Origin: Desulfovibrionales bacterium
GTDB taxonomy: Bacteria > Desulfobacterota > QYQD01
DNA length: 64,000 nucleotides
Assembly (NCBI GenBank): GCA_028715605.1
Contig: JAQURM010000001.1
Location: forward strand, 426,001-490,000
Direction of reading: 5' to 3'
The translations under genes were made by a program, and so were the position numbers. Position 1 is the first letter of the stretch; each line of letters starts with the position of its first letter. The notes beneath the pieces were generated by a model. It was not told the DNA's origin. It searched no databases and worked only from the letters and a program-made list of their open reading frames with translations. Shown piece after piece: positions 1 to 8,033 of the stretch.

Positions 1-1713
1 GGAGCGCTGGGAGTCATATCTTTGGTTGTAATCCTTAACTATCTGATAACCCGCCTCATCACGCGTCGCATCCGTTACCTATCCGATAAGGTAACCCAGG
101 TAGCCGAAGGAGACGTAGATGTAAATATCGAGGTGAGGGGCGAAGACTCCATAGGAAGGTTGAATAAAAACTTCAATATCATGCTGCTACACCTGCGTGA
201 CAGGATAGAATATGCGAACAGTCTGAAGCGCGGGATCAGCGATCCATTCTTCGTTGTCGATCCAGATCTAACCATAACCTATATGAACGATGCCGCTGCG
301 GCCATAACCGGATACCAGAAAGAGGAAGTAGTAGGCAAGATGAAGTGTTGGGACGTTTTCAAAAGCAATCTCTGCACCGACTGTAGCTTAAAAAAGTGTA
401 TGGCCACCGGCCAGGCTGCGGAAGCGGAAAGGGTGCGGTGCGAAATAACCAACCGCCATGGAAAGATAGTTCCCATAGAGGCCAGCGTTGCCGCCCTTAA
501 AGACGCTGGCGGCAAGATACTGGGGGGCTTCAAGATCTTTCATGATATCACCGCCAGGGTCGAAGCAGAAAAGATTCTCAAAGAAACAGCCGCTAAGGAA
601 GAGGAGCAAAGGCGATATCTGGAAGGACGGGTGGACAATCTGCTCAATGTCCTGGACAAGGCCGCCGGGGGAGATCTCACGGCCAGAGTAGAGTCCATAG
701 GTAAAAAAGACCTCATGGACAGGCTGGCAGACAAGGTCAACGAGATGTTCGAGAAGATTGGCTCGCTCATAAAGCAGACAAAAAGGACTGCGAACATTGT
801 GGCTCAGGGGACAAATCAGATCTCCGCGGGTAATCAGGACCTGTCGCAGCGGACTCAGGAGCAGGCGGCCACTATAGAAGAAGCCGGCGCCACCCTCGAA
901 CAAATGACCGCCAATGTCAGCCAGAACGCTGCCAATACCATGAAGGTCAACCAGTTGGCCCAGGAATCCGTGACCCTGGCGCAGGAAGGAACATCAGTAG
1001 TGAAAGAGACGGTCCATGCCATGACTGAGGTGTGGACCGCCAGCAAAAAAATTGTAGAAATTATGGACCTGGTTAACGAGATCACCTTTCAGACCAATCT
1101 CCTGGCCCTTAATGCCGCGGTGGAGGCCGCCCGGGCCGGTGAACACGGCCGCGGTTTTGCGGTGGTAGCCACGGAAATACGCAATCTTTCCAAGAGAAGC
1201 GGGGAGGCAGCTAAAGATATACAGAATCTCATCCATGACAGTATGGCTAAGATTGAAGAAAGCCATAAGTTAGTCGGTCAAACCGGCAGCAGTCTGGAAA
1301 AGATAACCGGATGCATTACTGCCGTGTCCGAGGCCGTTTCTGAGGTCTCGGCGGCTACTCAGGAACAATCACGCAGTATTGAGCAAGTGAATCAGGCTGT
1401 TACCGATATGGGGGATGTTGTACAGCAAAATGCCGCTCTGGTTGAACAATTAGCAGGCGCTAGTCAAACGCTGGCGGCTAAGGCCGCACTCCTGAAAAAG
1501 TTAACTAAGGAATTTTCTGTGGCCGGGGCAGATGAAGATTCCATAGAGGAAGAGCCGTTGACTCCGGCAACTCTCACCGGGAGAGAAAAAAGGGGGACTA
1601 TGCCCCCGGTAAAAAGGCCTTTACGTCAAGATATGTTGCAAAAGGCCGTGCTTAAGGAGATATCCCCGGAAGAAGCAGATCTCAACATGGAGGAAGGTTT
1701 TGAAGAATTCTAA
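1..1713 (+). CDS. Methyl-accepting chemotaxis protein (5' truncated by window edge)
   Basis: Chemoreceptor that passes ligand or redox signals to CheA/CheW. The frame is open from base 1, so the N-terminus lies outside the window. Visible in order are the end of a membrane segment, a HAMP domain, a PAS domain (about residues 70-180 of the visible part), a coiled linker with a second HAMP-like stretch, and the MA signalling domain with the conserved hairpin tip (EITFQTNLLALNAAVEAARA). The PAS domain carries a cysteine cluster (C-x8-C-x2-C-x4-C), which may bind a metal or sense redox state. The protein ends in GFEEF, matching the aromatic-x-x-aromatic C-terminal pentapeptide that tethers CheR and CheB. 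It is followed 15 bp later by cheW in the same operon. Confidence 0.93.
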   Translation, partial: GALGVISLVVILNYLITRLITRRIRYLSDKVTQVAEGDVDVNIEVRGEDSIGRLNKNFNIMLLHLRDRIEYANSLKRGISDPFFVVDPDLTITYMNDAAAAITGYQKEEVVGKMKCWDVFKSNLCTDCSLKKCMATGQAAEAERVRCEITNRHGKIVPIEASVAALKDAGGKILGGFKIFHDITARVEAEKILKETAAKEEEQRRYLEGRVDNLLNVLDKAAGGDLTARVESIGKKDLMDRLADKVNEMFEKIGSLIKQTKRTANIVAQGTNQISAGNQDLSQRTQEQAATIEEAGATLEQMTANVSQNAANTMKVNQLAQESVTLAQEGTSVVKETVHAMTEVWTASKKIVEIMDLVNEITFQTNLLALNAAVEAARAGEHGRGFAVVATEIRNLSKRSGEAAKDIQNLIHDSMAKIEESHKLVGQTGSSLEKITGCITAVSEAVSEVSAATQEQSRSIEQVNQAVTDMGDVVQQNAALVEQLAGASQTLAAKAALLKKLTKEFSVAGADEDSIEEEPLTPATLTGREKRGTMPPVKRPLRQDMLQKAVLKEISPEEADLNMEEGFEEF

Positions 1714-1728
1714 GGAGCCAAAGTCCAC

Positions 1729-2178
1729 ATGGAAGAACAGTATATAACCTTTTATCTTGATGACGAAGAATACGGGATAGAAATTAATAAGATAAGAGAA
1801 ATCATCGGCTATCGCCGTTTTACCCGGGTACCCGGGGTTAAAGATATTGTAAAGGGGATGGTTAACTTGCGCGGTGTTATATTTCCCATCTTTGACCTGA
1901 GGCTCAAGTTTAATCTGCCACCAAAGGAATACAACAAATTTTCCGTTATATTTGTCCTGGAAATCGCGGGGCGTGTCATGGGCATTATCGTAGATACTAC
2001 CTCAGACGTCATCTCACTCAGCCCGGCAGAAATCTTGCCTACACCCAGGCTTTCTCCTTCCATACGGACGGAATATATAAAAGCCGTGGCCCAACAGGGT
2101 GACCGTTTAATCATCTTACTGGATCTGGAACGAATTCTGGATGAAAAGGAATTGGAAGAACTGGATGCAACCGCTTAA
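1729..2178 (+). CDS. cheW: Chemotaxis coupling protein CheW
   Basis: Adaptor that links chemoreceptors to the CheA kinase at the inner membrane. At 149 residues it is a single CheW-like SH3 domain of normal size. It starts with the family pattern of a beta strand plus YGI-x-I-x2-I-REII and contains the NLRG motif (MVNLRGVIFPIFDLR) and a typical C-terminal LLDLERIL segment. It lies 15 bp after the receptor gene, with a purine-rich site (AAGGAG) upstream, and overlaps the start of cheR. No cheA or cheY is visible here, so those probably lie upstream of the window. Confidence 0.95.
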   Translation: MEEQYITFYLDDEEYGIEINKIREIIGYRRFTRVPGVKDIVKGMVNLRGVIFPIFDLRLKFNLPPKEYNKFSVIFVLEIAGRVMGIIVDTTSDVISLSPAEILPTPRLSPSIRTEYIKAVAQQGDRLIILLDLERILDEKELEELDATA

Positions 2179-3082
2179 GAACGGCCGTGATCTTTCTGAA
2201 GAAAATGACGTGGGCCATGCCACAGGCAGATTCGCACGTCCAGGCGTATCTTCGACTGGGGCAAACTTCAAGCCCCTCCAAAAACTGATAGAAGAAAAAA
2301 CAGGTATCTTTTTGCCTGAACATAAGAAGATGTTATTCACATCCAGATTAAACAGCCGTCTTAAATCCTTAGGGCTGAAATCGATCGCTGCCTATACTCA
2401 ATATCTGCGGCATGCCCCGGATGCTGAGAACGAACTGGCCATGGCCGTTGATTGTTTAACCACTCACACCACGCATTTCTACAGAGAAAAACACCATTTC
2501 GAATTCCTAAATGATGTAGTCTTCCCCCACCTTCTGCAAGAAGGAGAAAAAACCGGTGTCAGAAGATTAGCTGTCTGGTGCGCCGGCTGCTCTACCGGTG
2601 AAGAGGTATATACCGTAGCCATTACTACGAACACGTTCTGGGGGCAGTACCCGTCCTGGAAAATAAAAATTATGGCCACGGATATAAGCCGGGATATTTT
2701 AGAAACGGCTCGCACAGGTATTTACCCGCACAGTATAAAAAAAAACATTCCTACCCTGTATTTGAGGAGTTTTTTTACAGAGATCACCTCGGATGGTCTC
2801 CGCTGCCTTCAGGTTAAGCCGATACTTGAGAATATAATTTCCTTTGAAGAACACAATCTTATGGATGGGATCCCATCTCCATTTCCCTTTGACATCATTT
2901 TTTGCCGCAATGTTCTGATCTACATGGGAAAAGAGGCGAAGAAAGATATCTTAAATACATTTTACAGGGCGCTGAGGGACGATGGTTTTCTCTTTCTGGG
3001 ACATTCCGAGTCCTTGATTGGATTAAATGATAAATTTTATCCTATCGGAAGGACTATATACCAGAAAATTCCCGAAGCATAA
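2165..3082 (+). CDS. cheR: Chemoreceptor glutamate methyltransferase CheR
   Basis: SAM-dependent methyltransferase that methylates glutamates of chemoreceptors for adaptation. The SAM-binding motif WCAGCSTGEE and the FDIIFCRNVLIY segment are both present, preceded by the helical CheR N-domain. I chose ATG 2165 (305 aa) because GGAAG lies 6 nt upstream; an in-frame ATG at 2141 would extend the protein by 8 residues deeper into cheW. The first 35 residues or so are not family-like and resemble the small palindromic repeats seen elsewhere in the window. It overlaps cheW by 14 nt and abuts cheD, so translation is probably coupled. Confidence 0.93.
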   Translation: MQPLKNGRDLSEENDVGHATGRFARPGVSSTGANFKPLQKLIEEKTGIFLPEHKKMLFTSRLNSRLKSLGLKSIAAYTQYLRHAPDAENELAMAVDCLTTHTTHFYREKHHFEFLNDVVFPHLLQEGEKTGVRRLAVWCAGCSTGEEVYTVAITTNTFWGQYPSWKIKIMATDISRDILETARTGIYPHSIKKNIPTLYLRSFFTEITSDGLRCLQVKPILENIISFEEHNLMDGIPSPFPFDIIFCRNVLIYMGKEAKKDILNTFYRALRDDGFLFLGHSESLIGLNDKFYPIGRTIYQKIPEA

Positions 3083-3084
3083 CA

Positions 3085-3675
3085 ATGTATCGTACTTATC
3101 ATCCCAAATTAAATAAAACGGTCATAATTTTGATGCCCGGAGAATATTATGCCACGGCTAATGGAGAAGTAATATCTACGATGGTGGGTTCCTGTATAGC
3201 TACATGCATCTTTGACGAAGAACATAAGATCGGAGGCATGAATCATTTTATGCTCCCCGGTGTAGTCGGGCCCAAAAACCTGCTCCTGACCGAGGCCGGC
3301 CGTTATGGAATGTTCGCTATGGAGTTACTGATCGGCGAGCTGATAAAAATGGGTGGGAACAGAAAAAAATTCAAGGCAAAAATTTTTGGCGGGGGCTATG
3401 TCATAAAATTCAGAAAATCAGATGGAAATGTCCCGCAGGCCAATATTGATTTTGCAAAGAAATTTTTAGAGCTGGAAGGTATTCCACTATTAGCTGAGGA
3501 TGTAGGCGGCGATAACGGCCGAAAAATATTATTTTTTACGCATACCAATAAAGTTCTTGTCAGGCGTATAGGCTCCAGGGAGGCCATTACTCCGGTGCAA
3601 AAGGCGGAAGAACAATATAAGGCCCGGATTTTGAGAAAACGGCTTGATGAATCCGGCTTGACACTTTTTGAGTAG
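3085..3675 (+). CDS. cheD: Chemoreceptor glutamine deamidase CheD
   Basis: Deamidates specific glutamines on chemoreceptors to create methylation sites. The catalytic cysteine lies in GSCIATCIFD and the catalytic histidine in GGMNHFMLPG, both standard for the family, and the conserved F-GG (KIFGGG) follows. It is 196 residues, slightly longer than many CheD proteins because of a C-terminal helical tail. Only 2 nt separate it from the cheR stop and no clear ribosome site is seen, which suggests translational coupling. CheC, its usual partner, is not in the window. Confidence 0.93.
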   Translation: MYRTYHPKLNKTVIILMPGEYYATANGEVISTMVGSCIATCIFDEEHKIGGMNHFMLPGVVGPKNLLLTEAGRYGMFAMELLIGELIKMGGNRKKFKAKIFGGGYVIKFRKSDGNVPQANIDFAKKFLELEGIPLLAEDVGGDNGRKILFFTHTNKVLVRRIGSREAITPVQKAEEQYKARILRKRLDESGLTLFE

Positions 3676-3702
3676 ATAAAGGAAGGCAGTGGGTAGAACT
3701 TT

Positions 3703-4755
3703 ATGAAGAAAATAAAGGTCCTGATAGTTGATGATTCGGCCCTCTTCAGACGTTTTCTTTGTGACCTTCTCGCGCAGGATCAAACGCTTTCTGTAGTCGG
3801 GACTGCTGCCGATGCCCATGAGGCCGGCGATAAAGCCGTCAGCCTGAGGCCTGATGTCCTTACTCTCGATGTAGAAATGCCGGGGATAAGCGGCATCGAT
3901 TTTCTTCGGAAACTTATGCAAACCAATCCCTTGCCGGTGGTAATGGTAAGTTCTTATACTGAAGAAAATGGCCTCCTGACTATCGAGGCCCTAGAGGCCG
4001 GCGCAGTGGACTTTGTTTTAAAACCGGTTAACGGCGGGACCCGGGATAAAGAGAATTTTGCCGGAGAGGTTGTGCAGAAGGTAAAAACAGCCGCCCTGAG
4101 CCGGATAAAAAAAACTACCGGACTGGATCAGATACAAAAAGAAGAGATAGCCTTTCAATACGAAAAACGGCATTTTCTCAGGCAACTGGTGGCCATAGGG
4201 GCCTCAACCGGCGGCACGCGGGCTGTGTATGAGGTATTACGTGTCTTGCCTCCGGATACGCCGGGGATAGCAATCGTTCAGCACATGCCGCTCAAATTTA
4301 CCCGTCTTTTCGCCCAGCGCATGAATGAGTTATGTCCCCTGTCCGTTAAGGAGGCCGAAGATATGGATTATATTCAGCCCGGACATGTCCTCATAGCCCC
4401 AGGCGACAGACATATGAGGATAGAAGGCAACGAATCAGGCCACCGTATCCGACTCTTAGACGGGCCGCCGGTCAACTTTTACAGACCTTCTATCGATATA
4501 TTCTTTCAATCCGTGGCTGAAATCGCCGGGAATAAGGCGGTTGGGGTTATATTAACGGGCATGGGGACCGACGGGGCAAAAGGCCTCTTGGCCATGCGCA
4601 GAAATGGCGCCTATACCATTGCGCAGGATAAAGAGACTTCTTTAATATTCGGCATGCCGGGTGCAGCCATAAAGCTGGGCGCTACCTGTGAGATAGCGCC
4701 GATACATAGGATACCGGAGTCCATATTGGCCGGTTTGTCCACAGGAGCAATCTGA
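3703..4755 (+). CDS. cheB: Chemotaxis protein-glutamate methylesterase CheB
   Basis: Two-domain response regulator that demethylates receptors when phosphorylated. The N-terminal receiver domain carries the phospho-acceptor in LTLDVEMPGISG; the C-terminal methylesterase domain carries the Ser in IGASTGGT, the His in IVQHMP and the Asp in GMGTDGAKG. At 350 residues it is full length. It follows cheD in the same operon, and its TGA stop overlaps the ATG of the next gene by one base. Confidence 0.95.
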   Translation: MKKIKVLIVDDSALFRRFLCDLLAQDQTLSVVGTAADAHEAGDKAVSLRPDVLTLDVEMPGISGIDFLRKLMQTNPLPVVMVSSYTEENGLLTIEALEAGAVDFVLKPVNGGTRDKENFAGEVVQKVKTAALSRIKKTTGLDQIQKEEIAFQYEKRHFLRQLVAIGASTGGTRAVYEVLRVLPPDTPGIAIVQHMPLKFTRLFAQRMNELCPLSVKEAEDMDYIQPGHVLIAPGDRHMRIEGNESGHRIRLLDGPPVNFYRPSIDIFFQSVAEIAGNKAVGVILTGMGTDGAKGLLAMRRNGAYTIAQDKETSLIFGMPGAAIKLGATCEIAPIHRIPESILAGLSTGAI

Positions 4756-5660
4756 TGGCCAGGGTCTTGATTATAGATGATAGCCGCCTGATGGTGGAGT
4801 TTGCAAAGAGCATCCTGGTAAAAACCGGCCACGAGGTATTTACGGCCCCGGACGGACCTTCTGGAATAGAAATAGCCAAGGCGGAAAAGCCCCAGGTGAT
4901 TCTTTTAGATGTAATAATGCCGGGGATAGATGGTTATGAAACCTGCAGCCGGTTAAAGAATAACGAGGACACTAAGGACATGGCCATCGTAATGTTGACA
5001 TCAAAGGCCGAGCCGGCCGATAAGATCAAGGGATTGGCCCTGGGGGCGGTGGATTATGTTACCAAACCTTTTGATGCCGGGGAACTGATCGCACGGGTGA
5101 ATACCCAGGTCAAATTGCAAGAGCTGTACAATGCCCTACAGGAAAGAAATCGTCAACTGGAAGAGATGGCCATCCGCGACGGGTTAACCACCCTTTACAA
5201 TCATCGATATTTTCAGGAACAACTGGCTACGGAATTTGCGAAGTCAATACGTTACGGCGATGCATTGACCTGCATTATCATAGACATTGATCACTTCAAG
5301 CAATTTAATGACACATACGGACATCAGACCGGAGACGCCATCCTTTCCGAGATGGGCAGGCTGTTAAGGCAGTTAACCCGTTCCGGCGATGTGCCGGCAC
5401 GTTACGGCGGCGAAGAATTTGCTGTTTTGCTCCTCAGGTGCGATAGAACTACGGGCCGGTCCTGCGCGGAACGGTTAAGAAAGGCGGTAGAAGATCATGA
5501 ATTCATATTTCAGGACACCACCTTTCAAGTTACGGTTAGCGTAGGCGCGGCCAGTTCTCCAGACGAACGGATATCCCTGGCCAAGGAACTACTGGAAGGG
5601 GCAGACAAGGCCCTGTATGCAGCCAAGAGGGGCGGACGTAACAAGGCCGAGTTTTTCTGA
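4755..5660 (+). CDS. Response regulator with GGDEF diguanylate cyclase domain (PleD-like)
   Basis: Predicted to make cyclic di-GMP when its receiver domain is phosphorylated. The receiver (about 1-120) has the Asp in ILLDVIMPGIDG. The GGDEF domain (about 140-300) has the active-site signature GGEEF, and an RxxD inhibitory site (RSGD) sits exactly five residues before it, so product inhibition is likely. It is the last gene of the chemotaxis operon and overlaps cheB by one base. The context suggests shared phosphorelay input and cross-talk between chemotaxis or surface sensing and c-di-GMP. Confidence 0.92.
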   Translation: MARVLIIDDSRLMVEFAKSILVKTGHEVFTAPDGPSGIEIAKAEKPQVILLDVIMPGIDGYETCSRLKNNEDTKDMAIVMLTSKAEPADKIKGLALGAVDYVTKPFDAGELIARVNTQVKLQELYNALQERNRQLEEMAIRDGLTTLYNHRYFQEQLATEFAKSIRYGDALTCIIIDIDHFKQFNDTYGHQTGDAILSEMGRLLRQLTRSGDVPARYGGEEFAVLLLRCDRTTGRSCAERLRKAVEDHEFIFQDTTFQVTVSVGAASSPDERISLAKELLEGADKALYAAKRGGRNKAEFF

Positions 5661-5772
5661 TTACATCGTCGCGACTTAACACTTCCACTTTTCCGCTTTT
5701 TGTATTACACTAAATAACACATTAAATCCTTTTTCTATATCACAATGGAACTTTCCCAGGGGTGAGGAAGTC

Positions 5773-6258
5773 ATGAATCGTACACCAATTACCAGAGAAG
5801 GTTATGAGCAGCTGCGTCGCGAGTTAGAAAAATTGGAGAAGATCGAAAGACCCTCCGTAGTCAGGGCCATTGAAGAGGCACGCGGCCACGGAGATCTTTC
5901 TGAAAATGCCGAATATACAGCAGCCAAGGAAAGGCAATCTCTCGTCGAGGGCAAGATACGGGATTTGCATTATAAGCTTGCTACCTCAGAGATCGTTGAT
6001 TGTAATAACCTGAATTGTGATCGCGTTGTTTTTGGGGTCGTTGTGGCCTTAACTGACCTGAAATCGGGAGAAACAGTAAAATATCAGTTGGTTGGTCCGC
6101 ATGAATCGGATGCCTCCAGTGGCCGGATCTCGGTCATTGCCCCACTCGGGCGGGCGCTTATTGGGAAAGAACCGGGAGATGAGATTCAGGTAAAGACGCC
6201 CGGGGGACTTCGTAATTTTGAAATTATGGATATTATGCCTGCGTGGCCAGCTTCATAA
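5773..6258 (+). CDS. greA: Transcription elongation factor GreA
   Basis: Rescues backtracked RNA polymerase by stimulating transcript cleavage. The N-terminal coiled coil includes the tip acidic motif in HGDLSENAEY, and the C-terminal FKBP-like domain includes the conserved IGKEPGDE segment. At 161 residues it matches the normal length. A purine-rich site (GGTGAGGAAG) precedes the ATG. The upstream gap (5661-5772) is AT-rich and could hold a weak promoter (TTGTAT at 5700, TTAAAT at 5722, 16 bp apart). Confidence 0.96.
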   Translation: MNRTPITREGYEQLRRELEKLEKIERPSVVRAIEEARGHGDLSENAEYTAAKERQSLVEGKIRDLHYKLATSEIVDCNNLNCDRVVFGVVVALTDLKSGETVKYQLVGPHESDASSGRISVIAPLGRALIGKEPGDEIQVKTPGGLRNFEIMDIMPAWPAS

Positions 6259-6277
6259 TATCTCCGGGAGAGCGACC

Positions 6278-6733
6278 ATGGAAGATTACAAAAAGATACT
6301 GTTTGGGACCGATTTTTCTGAAAATGCGGATATAGCCTTTGAGCACGCTATCAACTTGGCGGGTAAATATAAGGCCCGGTTATATATCGTACACGTGATC
6401 AATATAGCCCCTATGGCCACCTATGAACCTTATATGCCGGTAATCGATTTCTCTGATTTCAGCCGTAATGTCGAGGCCCGGCTACAAAAGGACTATATCC
6501 CGCGCATTCCCCCGTCCATCACTGCCGAGCCAAAAGTCCTTTCCGGTTACCCGGCCGTTGAAATGGCCAATTTTGTGGATCAGGAGGGGGTTGACCTTAT
6601 TGTCGTTGGGGCCCATGGTGAATCCGGCCTGGTCTATACGCTTTTTGGCAGCGTAGCTGACCGGCTTGTACGCAAGGCCCGATGCTCAGTACTTGTGGTC
6701 CGATCGTCTTCTGCTGCCCATAGTCAAGAATAA
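6278..6733 (+). CDS. Universal stress protein, UspA family
   Basis: Small cytoplasmic nucleotide-binding stress protein of 151 residues. The N-terminus KKILFGTDFSENAD and the C-terminal ATP-binding loop VGAHGESGLVYTLFGSVADRLVRKARCSVLVVR match the ATP-binding Usp subgroup (G-x2-G-x9-G-S/T). ATG 6278 is preferred because the Usp fold begins right after it; an in-frame ATG at 6218 would start inside greA. Its 3' end overlaps the convergent MFS gene by 48 bp. Three other Usp genes occur in the window. Confidence 0.93.
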   Translation: MEDYKKILFGTDFSENADIAFEHAINLAGKYKARLYIVHVINIAPMATYEPYMPVIDFSDFSRNVEARLQKDYIPRIPPSITAEPKVLSGYPAVEMANFVDQEGVDLIVVGAHGESGLVYTLFGSVADRLVRKARCSVLVVRSSSAAHSQE

Positions 6734-7918
6734 ATAAAGACCAAGACCAAAAGTAATTAGTTCTGCCAGGATAGCGCCTGTAGATATAGCCCGTTGAACC
6801 CCGATATATTGTGACAGACTCCCTGAAAGCAGACTTCCCACCGGCATCATTCCCAGAAATACAATACTGTAAAGCCCCATAATCCGGCCTCTCCTGTCAT
6901 CAGGGGCATTAAGCTGGACATAGGCGTTGGCAGTGGTGAGAAAGCCCACCATGGTCATGCCCGCCAGAAAAAGCAGGAACAACGCAAGATAATACCGGTT
7001 GCACAGGGAAAAGGCCCAAATAAAGGCCCCAAAGAGGAGGGCGTTACTCCAGAGATAAAGCAACTTGTTTCTTTGCCCGGCTATAGTAGCTATCATGATC
7101 GCTCCGATTAAGGCGCCCAGGCCCATAGCGGAGAAAAGAAAACCCAGCCCCTTAGGACCTACTTTAAGGATGTCACGGGCAAATATAGGTAGCAACACCG
7201 TATAAGGCAGGACAAATACACTGAAGGTGGCCACCAGCAAAAGTAGCATGAGTATCTCTTTCTGCCCGCGGATGTAATATGCCATCTCCTTTATACTACC
7301 CTTCTTTTTAAAACCTACCATATTTGCCTGTTGTAAGTTTTGCATACGTAACAGGCTGACGATTACAGCCAGAAAACTGAGACCATTAATTAGAAAACAT
7401 ATTTCAAGCCCGAGGTAGGCAATGACGAAGCCTGCTATGCCCGGGCCGATAAGTCTGGCCGCATTGAATATAGAAGAATTCAGACCAATGGCATTAGTCA
7501 GGTCCTCCCGGCCGACCAACTCTATAAGGAACGATTGACGGGCGGGGAGATCAAAGGCCATAACCGTACCCATGAAGAAGGCCAATAAGACCACGTGCCA
7601 GGTCTTAATCAGGTTAAGGGTGACCAGGAAGGCTAAGCTGAAGGCGAGACACATCGCTACTGTCTGGGTGGCAAGTACAATACGGCGCTTACTCTTCCGG
7701 TCAGCCACACTTCCACCCCAGAAGGAAAAAAGCATGGTGGGTAAATATCCGAAGGTCCCCACCAGCCCCAGGGCAAAGGCAGAGTTACTGAGCTGCAAGA
7801 CCAGCCATCCCTGAGCCACAGACTGCATCCAACTTCCGATAAGAGAAGTCAATTGTCCAAAAAAGAAAAGACGGAAGTTACGATGCCGCAAGGCCCTGAA
7901 AGTTCTATTTCTCACCAT
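6686..7918 (-). CDS. MFS transporter (EntS/MFS_3-like exporter)
   Basis: Integral membrane secondary transporter of 410 residues with about 12 hydrophobic segments. The N-terminal pattern LRHRNFRLFFFGQLTSLIGSWMQ and the loop GGSVADRKSKRRIV are typical of the MFS_3 group that includes EntS-like and multidrug exporters. The substrate cannot be told from sequence. It is divergently transcribed from aspA and convergent with the upstream stress-protein gene, overlapping its 3' end. Confidence 0.88.
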   Translation of the reverse strand: MVRNRTFRALRHRNFRLFFFGQLTSLIGSWMQSVAQGWLVLQLSNSAFALGLVGTFGYLPTMLFSFWGGSVADRKSKRRIVLATQTVAMCLAFSLAFLVTLNLIKTWHVVLLAFFMGTVMAFDLPARQSFLIELVGREDLTNAIGLNSSIFNAARLIGPGIAGFVIAYLGLEICFLINGLSFLAVIVSLLRMQNLQQANMVGFKKKGSIKEMAYYIRGQKEILMLLLLVATFSVFVLPYTVLLPIFARDILKVGPKGLGFLFSAMGLGALIGAIMIATIAGQRNKLLYLWSNALLFGAFIWAFSLCNRYYLALFLLFLAGMTMVGFLTTANAYVQLNAPDDRRGRIMGLYSIVFLGMMPVGSLLSGSLSQYIGVQRAISTGAILAELITFGLGLYLFLTMGSRRRSDHKY

Positions 7919-7933
7919 TACAAGATGTTACCT

Positions 7934-7962
7934 TTGCATTATTTACCTTTTTACGCTACAAT
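7934..7962 (+). promoter_or_regulatory. Candidate sigma-70 promoter of aspA
   Basis: TTGCAT (7934-7939) and TACAAT (7957-7962) are separated by exactly 17 bp. Transcription would begin near 7969, which argues against the TTG at 7980 as the aspA start codon and supports ATG 8034. Confidence 0.55.
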
Positions 7963-8033
7963 CCACCTCATAAAAGGTATTGTATATTAAACGAAAAGCA
8001 GGTTCTAAGGAACAGTTTTCTCTCCAGCACCTT

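Noticed and set aside
388-903. A 171-codon minus-strand frame opposite the chemoreceptor gene.
   Set aside because: Antisense to conserved PAS/MA coding sequence; no start signal or domain.
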